The position numbers and the translations under genes were made by a program. The notes under the pieces were generated by a model that was not told the origin of the DNA, made no database searches, and saw only the letters and a list, made by a program, of their open reading frames with translations. Below, piece after piece: positions 28,303 through 35,683 of a DNA stretch of 64,000 nt. Source of the stretch: Lewinella sp. LCG006 (GTDB lineage Bacteria; Bacteroidota; Bacteroidia; Chitinophagales; Saprospiraceae); the NCBI RefSeq assembly GCF_040784935.1, contig NZ_CP160680.1, positions 1,851,501-1,915,500 on the forward strand, read 5' to 3'. How positions within the stretch are numbered: position 1 is the stretch's first letter; each line of letters begins with the position of its first letter.

Positions 28303-29238
28303 CTAATGCGTTTGGTCAAAATCCTCGACAATTTTCAAGACGAGCATAATGTCGAAATAAAACTCGCGGATCAGGTCGAAGTGGATATTGGAAGTAAAGA
28401 TGCTGGGCTCCAACAAGTCTCGCTCTTCACTGATGGCGGTAAAAATATTTCGGTCAATAAAAGAGAGGTAAATGTCTTTTCCGGTGATCTCTACATAGCG
28501 GCCGAGTGCATCCTGCATGGGTTCTGACAAAATACCCTGAACATGGGTATCTTCGGTGGCGTAGACCAGAAAATGTTCACGAAAAAAAGGATCATTGATC
28601 TCGTGATCCACATTTACACCGCCCTGGAAATTAAACTCTTTGATACTTTTTGTCAAAAAATGTTTGCGCTTGCGAGGCCACACCACAATGGTGCCTTGGG
28701 TGTCTTCTTCGGCGAAAATAGCGTGTAGAAAAACCCCTTCAAAAACATCCTGCAGCTTGTTGGTCATGCTGGACATATCGCGAACGACCAGCTCCGACAG
28801 GGCAAAAGGCATCTCTCCTACCATCCCCTTGATAAAATCTTCGCCCACGTAGTATTGGGCGGGCGTGGTAAAAATATTGCTTTGCTGAAACAGCAATTTG
28901 GGAATCATCTGGCGAGGATCGTAGCTGAGGTTGGTAAAATTGAGCTGCTCGTTCATGAAGTCGAGGATCAGCCCTACAATACGCGGCTTGAAGGTTTGTC
29001 GGAATTTTTGAATTTGATAACCCAGGTAAAAAATATAGAAAGTGATGGGCATGATCAAAAACAGCGAGATCAGCACCACCCCTAAATAGGCCGAAATGGT
29101 AAGGATGAGGAAAATAATGAGCGCCGAAAGAAAAATAAGGGTAAGCAGGCGCTTCCGCAGGCGCTCCGTGCGCTGCAGCTCTGGAAAAATGTGGGTATTG
29201 TAATAGCGCCGAAACGCATCCAGATTGATCAGCTCCAT
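28303..29238 (-). CDS. DUF3137 membrane protein
   Basis: A protein of about 311 residues of the DUF3137 family, function unknown. Two adjacent membrane segments lie near residues 27-75. The soluble C-terminal part contains NIFTTPAQYYVGEDFIKG and IYLSFIDRNIFT, typical of the family. The frame extends to 29316, but family homology begins at MELINLDAFRRYYN, and the longer start would overlap the divergent gene's leader, so 29238 is preferred. It is divergent from the FAD dehydrogenase gene. Confidence 0.85.
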   Translation of the reverse strand: MELINLDAFRRYYNTHIFPELQRTERLRKRLLTLIFLSALIIFLILTISAYLGVVLISLFLIMPITFYIFYLGYQIQKFRQTFKPRIVGLILDFMNEQLNFTNLSYDPRQMIPKLLFQQSNIFTTPAQYYVGEDFIKGMVGEMPFALSELVVRDMSSMTNKLQDVFEGVFLHAIFAEEDTQGTIVVWPRKRKHFLTKSIKEFNFQGGVNVDHEINDPFFREHFLVYATEDTHVQGILSEPMQDALGRYVEITGKDIYLSFIDRNIFTAISEERDLLEPSIFTSNIHFDLIREFYFDIMLVLKIVEDFDQTH

Positions 29239-29367
29239 AAGGCTGGCAAAATAAGAAATAATTAGCTGGACTTTAGCCGTTGGGTCAAAGTTGTAGTGGG
29301 ATACGGACAGCTTCACGTCCTTAAATTAGAAATTTGCGATATTGGTCACGCTAAACATACTCTTCTC

Positions 29368-31002
29368 ATGTCCTCTACGCTCCATTATCAATCGGATGTT
29401 ATTATTGTGGGTGCCGGCATTGCTGGCATTATCGCAGCTATTGAGTTGCTCGATGCCGGGAAACGGGTATTGATCCTCGACCGGGATGTGGAGCAGGAGC
29501 TGGGTGGGCTCGCAAAATGGGCTTTTGGGGGAATGTTTTTTGTAGACACCAAACACCAACGCCGCAACGGCATCAAAGACAGCATAGAACTGGCGCGCCA
29601 GGACTGGTACAATTTCGCCGATTTTGCGGAAGATGAATACTGGGGCAAACAGTGGGCCGATCAGTACCTGCACCTCTGCACCGATCACGGCTATCATTGG
29701 TTGAGAAAAAATGGGATTGACTTTTTCAGAGTGCTCAACTGGGTAGAACGAGGACTGAACAACGACGGCAACTCCGTCCCCCGCTTCCACATGGTTTGGG
29801 GTACGGGCTGGGAGCTGGTGCAGGTTTTTAAGCGCAAGCTTTTAGGGCACCGCAATCACCACCTTTTAAGCATTCATTATGAGCATCGTGTACTGGAACT
29901 CTTGGGCAATAGCGCAGGGGTGCAGGGGGTGCATGGCCAATTGGAGGGCAAGGACACCGCCTTTACCGCTGTAGCGGAAACGGTGATTGTGGCGACGGGC
30001 GGCATCAACGGCAACATCGAAAAAATACGACAAAACTGGTACCCCGCTTGGGGCAAACCACCGGAGGTCATCCTCAATGGTGCACACAAATATGCGCTTG
30101 GTGACTTGCACGATGCTACTGCCGCTATTGACGGCAATGTCGTGAACCTCGATAAACAGTGGAACTATGCGGCGGGTATTAGGCACTATGCACCGCGCAA
30201 AAAAGACCATGGCCTCAGCCTCGTCCCTTGCAAAACGGCGCTTTGGCTCAACTATCGGGGCGAACGCATGGGCCCGGAACCGCTGATTACTGCCTACGAC
30301 ACCCGCTACCTGGTAGAGCGCATTTGTGAGGAGGAAGAGAAATACTCCTGGCAGGTACTCAACTATGGCATCATGCTGAAAGAGTTTGCCATCTCTGGCT
30401 CGGAGCACAATCCTGCCTTCCGCGACAAGAAATTCCTCAAAGTCATCAAGACGGTATTATTGGGCAACAAAGAACTCGTCGATAAAATAATCGCCGATTG
30501 CGAAGATGTGCTTGTTGCTGATACCCTGGAAGAGCTCGTCGACAAAATGAATGCCCTACAAGGTACGGATGCCGTACAGCTACAGGATGTCAAAGCCGCC
30601 GTAGCTGCCTACGACGAGAGCATTGACCAGGGGCCACCCTATCGCGACAAGCAACAACAGCGCATCCAACATGCCCGGCAGTGGCGGGGCGATAAGGCCC
30701 GTACCAGCAACATGGCCAAAATTGGTGATCCTAAAAAGGGGCCTTTTGTGGCCATCAGGGAGTTTATCCTTTCCCGAAAAAGCCTTGGTGGCATCCAGAC
30801 TGATCTGAGTGGACGGGTGCTGCAAAAGCCGGATATTGCTGGCCAGCAAGCACCCATTCCTGGCTTGTACGCCATCGGCGAAGCAGCAGGGTTTGGCGGC
30901 GGCGGGATGCATGGTCATCGCTCGCTGGAAGGCACTTTCCTGGGGGGCTGCGTCATCACGGCGCGGGTGACGGCGCAGGCCATCCTGGGGAAGACCTTGT
31001 GA
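29368..31002 (+). CDS. FAD-binding dehydrogenase (KstD/fumarate reductase-like)
   Basis: A protein of about 544 residues of the FAD-binding-2 family. The N-terminal FAD site is VIIVGAGIAGIIAAIELLDAG, followed by LGGLAKWAFGGMFF. A C-terminal FAD motif, PIPGLYAIGEAAGFGGGG, precedes HRSLEGTFLGGC. This matches the predicted oxidoreductase group COG3573, related to flavocytochrome c and 3-ketosteroid dehydrogenases. The substrate is unknown. An upstream ATG or GTG extension to 29296 has no homology and would overlap the divergent gene, so the start MSSTLHYQSD at 29368 is chosen. Confidence 0.9.
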   Translation: MSSTLHYQSDVIIVGAGIAGIIAAIELLDAGKRVLILDRDVEQELGGLAKWAFGGMFFVDTKHQRRNGIKDSIELARQDWYNFADFAEDEYWGKQWADQYLHLCTDHGYHWLRKNGIDFFRVLNWVERGLNNDGNSVPRFHMVWGTGWELVQVFKRKLLGHRNHHLLSIHYEHRVLELLGNSAGVQGVHGQLEGKDTAFTAVAETVIVATGGINGNIEKIRQNWYPAWGKPPEVILNGAHKYALGDLHDATAAIDGNVVNLDKQWNYAAGIRHYAPRKKDHGLSLVPCKTALWLNYRGERMGPEPLITAYDTRYLVERICEEEEKYSWQVLNYGIMLKEFAISGSEHNPAFRDKKFLKVIKTVLLGNKELVDKIIADCEDVLVADTLEELVDKMNALQGTDAVQLQDVKAAVAAYDESIDQGPPYRDKQQQRIQHARQWRGDKARTSNMAKIGDPKKGPFVAIREFILSRKSLGGIQTDLSGRVLQKPDIAGQQAPIPGLYAIGEAAGFGGGGMHGHRSLEGTFLGGCVITARVTAQAILGKTL

Positions 31003-31126
31003 TCTAGTGCTTAGGTACGGATTTTTTTTATTCGCCACGGAGACACGGAGGTTTTTTAGCCACTAAAGCACGAAAACACGGAATTACACAAAAGATTTTT
31101 TAACCATAGAGGCACACAAACACCTT

Positions 31127-31200
31127 AGTATTACCGCACCCCGCACTAGAAGTCGGAGGTCGGAAGTCGGAAGTCGGAAGTATTACCGCACCCCGCACTA
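31127..31200. repeat. Direct repeats and AAGTCGG tandem array in a spacer
   Basis: Within the gene-free stretch 31003-31344, a 22-base sequence starting AGTATTACCGCACC occurs at 31127-31148 and again at 31179-31200. Between them lie four near-perfect copies of the heptamer AAGTCGG. The sequence before this (31030-31125) is low-complexity A-rich DNA without a gene. Confidence 0.85.
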
Positions 31201-31301
31201 AAAGTCGGAATGGCACGGAATATATTTTTGAGAATTTTAGTGCTTTATTAGTGGCTATTCATGTTTTCTTGCACAAGCCTGTTTATTCAAAATTCTCTGT
31301 C

Positions 31302-31309
31302 TACTTTTG
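31302..31309 (+). promoter_or_regulatory. Candidate -7 box before the rRNA methyltransferase
   Basis: TACTTTTG matches TAnnTTTG. A transcription start near 31316 would exclude the upstream ATG at 31261 as the start of the following gene. No clear -33 box is seen. Confidence 0.4.
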
Positions 31310-31344
31310 CATTACGAACAAGTCTATTAGCAAAACCAATTACT

Positions 31345-32568
31345 TTGTCCTCATTTCCTCTTCTTCCTCATGTAAGTCAAGACCGGCTGGCTATTCGGCT
31401 CAAACCGGCGGCGGAGCGGATGGTGCGCAAACAGCACCCTTGGGTTTTTGAAGCTTCCATCACGAAGCAGAACAAAGAAGGGAAGGCTGGTGATTTGGCC
31501 ATTGTTTTTGACCAAAAGAAAAATAAGTTTTTGGCCTTGGGCTTGTACGACCCCTTTTCTCCGATTCGGATTAAGTTGCTCCAATACGTGCAGTCGGCCA
31601 ATATTGATCGGGGTTGGTTGGAAGAAAAAATTGACGAAGCCTACGCCAAACGTGTGCCGCTCTTGGCCACAAACACCAACAGCTATCGCCTCATTTACGG
31701 CGAAAACGACGGGCTCCCCAGCTTGATCGCCGATGTGTACGATCATGTGCTGGTCGTGAAATTGTACAGCCTGATTTGGCTCCCCTATCTGCAAGATCTT
31801 TTTGAGCTTTTGCTGGCAAAAAGCAAAACCAAGACGCTGGTGCTGCGGCTGAGTAGGAATGTTCAGAAGCAACAAGCAACCCTGCAAGGCTTACATGATG
31901 GGCAAATCATTTATGGCGAATTACCCAATCCGGAGATTATCTTCCGCGAGCACGGGATACTGTTCAGTGCTAACGTCATTGCCGGGCACAAAACCGGCTA
32001 CTTCCTGGATCATCGCCACAATCGCAAACGGATTGGAGAATTAGCAGCCGGGAAGCGGGTTTTGGATGTCTTTTCCTACGCTGGCGGGTTTTCTGTACAT
32101 GCTTTGACTGGCGGTGCTAAAGAAGTGACCAGCCTGGACATTAGTGCCCAGGCCCTCGAAATGGCGAAAAAAAATGCCCTGCTCAACCTCGAAGATCCGC
32201 CGCTCCGCACCTTGGCACAGGATGCTTTCAAAGCACTGGAAGAACTGCAACAGGCTGGCGAAAAGTTTGAACTGATCATCGTTGATCCACCTTCTTTTGC
32301 CAAGAAAGCCAGTGAAATTGAAGGGGCTTTACACAGTTACGGCCGCCTGGCTAAACTAGCCCGGCCCCTGGTGGCTAGAGGCGGCATACTGGTCATGGCC
32401 TCCTGCTCCAGTCGAGTGACCACCGAAGAATTTTTCACCCTGATGACCCAGGAGTTGCAAGCTTCCGGACAACCTTTCACCGAAATGGAGCGCAGCTTCC
32501 ACGATGTGGATCACCCGATAGGATTCCCGGAGGGTGCTTATTTGAAATGTATCTATTTTCAATTGTAG
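31345..32568 (+). CDS. Class I rRNA large-subunit methyltransferase (RlmI-like)
   Basis: A protein of about 407 residues matching the RlmI/YccW family, which methylates 23S rRNA to m5C. An N-terminal PUA-like domain contains the hallmark RKQHPWVFEASI (RlmI: RRHPWVFSGA). A central RNase H-like region is followed by an SAM-binding Rossmann fold with VLDVFSYAGGFSVHAL, the acidic DIS, and the catalytic-loop motif IIVDPPSFAK. The frame is open to ATG at 31261, but those residues look unlike a PUA N-terminus and a -7 box lies within them. TTG at 31345 is a possible start; the exact position is not certain. Confidence 0.88.
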   Translation: MSSFPLLPHVSQDRLAIRLKPAAERMVRKQHPWVFEASITKQNKEGKAGDLAIVFDQKKNKFLALGLYDPFSPIRIKLLQYVQSANIDRGWLEEKIDEAYAKRVPLLATNTNSYRLIYGENDGLPSLIADVYDHVLVVKLYSLIWLPYLQDLFELLLAKSKTKTLVLRLSRNVQKQQATLQGLHDGQIIYGELPNPEIIFREHGILFSANVIAGHKTGYFLDHRHNRKRIGELAAGKRVLDVFSYAGGFSVHALTGGAKEVTSLDISAQALEMAKKNALLNLEDPPLRTLAQDAFKALEELQQAGEKFELIIVDPPSFAKKASEIEGALHSYGRLAKLARPLVARGGILVMASCSSRVTTEEFFTLMTQELQASGQPFTEMERSFHDVDHPIGFPEGAYLKCIYFQL

Positions 32569-32608
32569 AGCTCAAAGATCATGAAATTGATTCAGCCCCC
32601 CCCTAATA

Positions 32609-32758
32609 GCATGTTTGGAGCGGATTACTTTTGAAAATCAATGATTTAGCGTTCTGGCTAAACTCAAAATCACGCGCTTGGCGGGTCAAGTAAGTGATTT
32701 TGAGTGACGCCAGGTTGCTAAATGCTTGGTTTTCGGTGTAAGCAAGCTCCAAACATGC
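32609..32758. repeat. 150-bp imperfect palindrome
   Basis: The two ends are perfect inverted copies (GCATGTTTGGAGC at 32609-32621 and its complement at 32746-32758). Inward, arms of about 70 bases stay complementary through most of their length, including CATTTAGC / GATTTAGC, CTGGC and CTCAAAATCAC. It would fold into one long hairpin. A minus-strand open frame across it is a by-product. Probably a repeated intergenic element or a small mobile element. Confidence 0.8.
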
Positions 32759-32807
32759 CCTTAGACAAGGAAATATCACTTGTGAATTAGGCTTTGGGCG
32801 CATCCCG

Positions 32808-32930
32808 CTAGGGCGGGTCGCTCCCTTTCGGGGTTCGCTTTGCTCCGTGCCGCCCTGGTGGCAGCGGCACACCGTTGCCACCAGGGCGGCACTGCTCACT
32901 TCGTTCGCACCCTACAGGCAGCTTGCGCGA
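32808..32930. repeat. GC-rich structured repeat with 17-bp inverted arms
   Basis: Perfect 17-base arms at 32847-32863 and 32876-32892 (start GTGCCGCCC) with a 12-base loop sit between GCGCATCCCGCTAGGGCGGG and ACAGGCAGCTTGCGC. The layout resembles structured intergenic repeats I associate with Bacteroidota genomes; that identification is from memory. It directly follows the 150-bp palindrome. Confidence 0.6.
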
Positions 32931-33007
32931 GGAAAATGCTAGTGGCGTGGATGTCCTTGACGATGGTCTACAATTGTTTTAAAAAGGCCCTAAACCAAGC
33001 AAGAGCT

Positions 33008-33280
33008 TTTAAAAAGTATTTCTTCTCACGTATTTTCGCACCACACTTCGGTTGCTATCCGACAAGCCCGACATGAGTAACTCTTCACGATTGACTTCTA
33101 TTTTCCAGCTTTCAGGTGTTCCTCCTTCTTCGTGAGGCAATAGCGTAATTTCTGGCTTGTGTCCATGAATGTGCCAATTTCATCTATCATCTTATTCACC
33201 ACCACCTTCGGCGCAGGAAACGCTTGGTAGAGCCATGAAGAACACCTTCCAGTGCGTTTTTATAAACTCATCTTCAGTGG
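33008..33280 (-). pseudogene. Possible frameshifted gene remnant
   Basis: On the minus strand an open stretch with protein-like composition (APKVVVNKMIDEIG) breaks and continues in the next frame (WHIHGHKPEITLLPHEEGG, then ESWKIEVNREELLMSGL), ending at a TAA at 33010. The two parts would join with a one-base shift. No start or full domain is present and the family is not recognised. The rest of 32931-33387 shows no gene. Confidence 0.35.
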
Positions 33281-33387
33281 CTGTCGTGGCTTTGTGTTGT
33301 ACTGTAGTAGCTAAGTTTTGGTAACACGCTAAATATCCTCTGCGTTTCTAAGAAAAAAAAATTAATCTTCTCAAGAGCCAGCAATAA

Positions 33388-33972
33388 TTACTTTTTTATT
33401 ACTCCCTCTTCAATCATGTATTCTTTTATATATTCAAGACTGCGATAAGTTGCATTTTTTAACGTCAATACGTAGAGCTCATCAACCCGGCTTTTCATAT
33501 CTTTTTTAGCTCCTGGACCGTTCCACATGTTATTGATAGCTTCCGTGACGGTCATCGTCGATGAAACTTTTCCCGTCATTCCGACGATTTCTGTTTTCAT
33601 TTCTACCGTAGCCCATTCTGAAATTAAAGTCCCCGAGTGTGAATATTTTTCAACGCCTCCTTCTTTGATAGTTATGATAACATCAACAACTGAAGCTGTG
33701 CCTACATTTCCATTAAATACCCTCTCTGTAATATTAGCAATTATGGCCTTATGGTTACTATTATGCGGTGGTATGTATTTTCTCTTGTGATGGTTATAGC
33801 TTGTAAAAAAGGGGATATGGAGATCGAAATCGGTCGAAATAGAGTCTCGATCATCAATAATGGTGAAACTATTGAGCCTTAATGGAATTTCTAGTTCTCT
33901 ATTAGAAATATCTTCTATGGTGTTAATTTTTGTTGTATAACAGGACTGTAAAACTAACAACACAGTAATCAT
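33388..33972 (-). CDS. Hypothetical lipoprotein
   Basis: A 194-residue protein of unknown function. The N-terminus MITVLLVLQSC has a lipobox (LVLQSC, Cys11) but no Lys or Arg before the hydrophobic stretch, which is unusual. A stop codon two codons upstream excludes a longer start. The remainder is mixed alpha/beta, with a Lys/Glu-rich C-terminus. No family is recognised. It lies beside a degraded stretch and may belong to an accessory segment. Confidence 0.7.
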   Translation of the reverse strand: MITVLLVLQSCYTTKINTIEDISNRELEIPLRLNSFTIIDDRDSISTDFDLHIPFFTSYNHHKRKYIPPHNSNHKAIIANITERVFNGNVGTASVVDVIITIKEGGVEKYSHSGTLISEWATVEMKTEIVGMTGKVSSTMTVTEAINNMWNGPGAKKDMKSRVDELYVLTLKNATYRSLEYIKEYMIEEGVIKK

Positions 33973-34108
33973 ACATCACTTCTGCGCCGCTTTTTGGGCT
34001 TCATTGGCCCGATGAATGGTTTGCTACTTCAAGCCCTGTTCGTAGCGCTAGAGCAAATATTGTCGCGGTGGCACACACAGCGCCGCCATGGCCCCAAACA
34101 TACCCCCT

Positions 34109-35503
34109 TTAAAGCTGGTCCATCTGCTCCAAAAGCCAGTTTCGCTCGGTGAGTGGCTCTGTCGTTTCGATGAGTATTTTGAGGTTGGCTTTGGCGCTCT
34201 TATCGAAGGGGTTGAGGTTGGTCATTTTTTGGCAGATGGCGATGATATTCAGATAATTTTCGCGGTGATAGCCGACCATTTTCTTGCGTTTCAGGAAGCG
34301 CCACATGGCCGAAAGGTGGGAATCCAGCAATCGTTCCTCCTTTTGGATAAAGTGAATTTTCATGAGTAAAATTTTGGCGGCCACATTTAGCAAAAGATCA
34401 CTATAGTCTGCTTTTTGTAGCAATACAATCGCAGCAGTAAAATTTTGTCGTTCGTATTCCAGCTTCGCCAGGTTGAAACTAAAAATGGCTTCCCGGTATT
34501 GAATTTCGAGGAATTCCTTTTGTTCCATGAGGAAATTTTCCACCCATTCGTACTCTTCCAATTTGAGACCAAGCGCGACTATATTTCGATACGCAAACCG
34601 GGAGATATTGCCATCGAGCGTGAGGAGCTTTGCCTCAAGCATCTCTCGGTAGAGTTGAAATGCTTCTCGGCCCGATTCCTTTTTGCCTTCGTTGAATTGG
34701 CGGATGCTAAAATTGATCGCAAACAAGTAAATATCCCTTAATTCATCGGGAGGAAAAAGAAGGTGATGCTTTCCTAGTTCTTCCTTCACTTTATGAAAAA
34801 ATGGCTGGCCATTTGCTTCGCTTAGCATTTTGAAGCTATAGAAATAAATCCCCGCAGCGGGCCACTTTTCCCAAAAGTGATCCGCAAAATGGGGCAGTAG
34901 GGGCAGCAATAAGCCCAAGTCATATTCCACTTTGTTGACAGCCTGATAGGAACGGATGAGGCAGGCATGCCGCAACTTTTCCATCAGGTAAGCAGCATCG
35001 TACTCGTCCGTGAGTGCTTGCAGGTGCTGTTCGCCGGTTCGTTGCCTTTTCTCCGACAGCATGTGTTTTTCCTGCAGGAGATTGAAGTTTTGTCGGTGCC
35101 AGTCGGCGTTTCTAGAGGGCGATTCGTCCAGTAATTTTTCTGCTTCTCGCACCGTAAACATAAAATGTCGATCTAGTCCCCGGGATCGAAACGCCTTGAT
35201 AAGTTCCGTTTTCCGATTGATTTCTTTTGCTTGTACGGATCGAATGAAAAGGTATTCTTCTAGCAATTTTTGCAACCAACTCATCACTTGCCGAATGCGT
35301 TGTGGTTCGTAAGCATCTCGAGGGAACAAAACCGCAAAAGCCTCTTCTTTGGTTGGCGTACTTTCCTTGTTGATGATTAGCTCGAAAAGGGCCTGCACAT
35401 CTTCTCTGAGGTTAAAAAAAGGGGAAGCCAAAAACTTTTGCGCTTCCTTGATTTCTTTGTGATTGAGCGTAGCAATGAGTTCAACAAGGCGGCTTTTTTG
35501 CAT
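34109..35503 (-). CDS. Helical repeat protein of unknown function
   Basis: A 464-residue protein, almost entirely alpha-helical by composition, rich in Leu, Glu, Lys and Arg, with no signal peptide. The regular spacing of Leu/Ala and aromatic residues (for example EYEWVENFLMEQKEFL and FSFNLAKLEYERQNF) suggests a TPR-like or other helical-repeat solenoid in the cytoplasm. No catalytic motif is visible. It is divergent from a T9SS protein gene, so the two may share control, but no function can be assigned. Confidence 0.8.
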   Translation of the reverse strand: MQKSRLVELIATLNHKEIKEAQKFLASPFFNLREDVQALFELIINKESTPTKEEAFAVLFPRDAYEPQRIRQVMSWLQKLLEEYLFIRSVQAKEINRKTELIKAFRSRGLDRHFMFTVREAEKLLDESPSRNADWHRQNFNLLQEKHMLSEKRQRTGEQHLQALTDEYDAAYLMEKLRHACLIRSYQAVNKVEYDLGLLLPLLPHFADHFWEKWPAAGIYFYSFKMLSEANGQPFFHKVKEELGKHHLLFPPDELRDIYLFAINFSIRQFNEGKKESGREAFQLYREMLEAKLLTLDGNISRFAYRNIVALGLKLEEYEWVENFLMEQKEFLEIQYREAIFSFNLAKLEYERQNFTAAIVLLQKADYSDLLLNVAAKILLMKIHFIQKEERLLDSHLSAMWRFLKRKKMVGYHRENYLNIIAICQKMTNLNPFDKSAKANLKILIETTEPLTERNWLLEQMDQL

Positions 35504-35683
35504 TTTTCTCGAAATTATTGAAGATACTGGAGGTCTATTATTTTTATAAAAAAAGCATCTATCTCAATAAAAATAGGGCTTAATGGCTATTATTTACTGA
35601 TTTTAGATTTATAAATTTGATTAATTGTCTTTTGTAAACCAGAGGAGATGGTCCAAGTTTGTCGTATCAAAAATACTTCCACC

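Noticed and set aside
32603-32899. 98-codon minus-strand frame across the 150-bp palindrome
   Set aside because: The frame follows the inverted repeat and the GC-rich element and has no protein features of its own.
34000-34108. A possible gene remnant after the 33388-33972 gene
   Set aside because: Short helical-looking stretches such as ALERYEQGLK occur but are broken by stops and have no start; too little to support.
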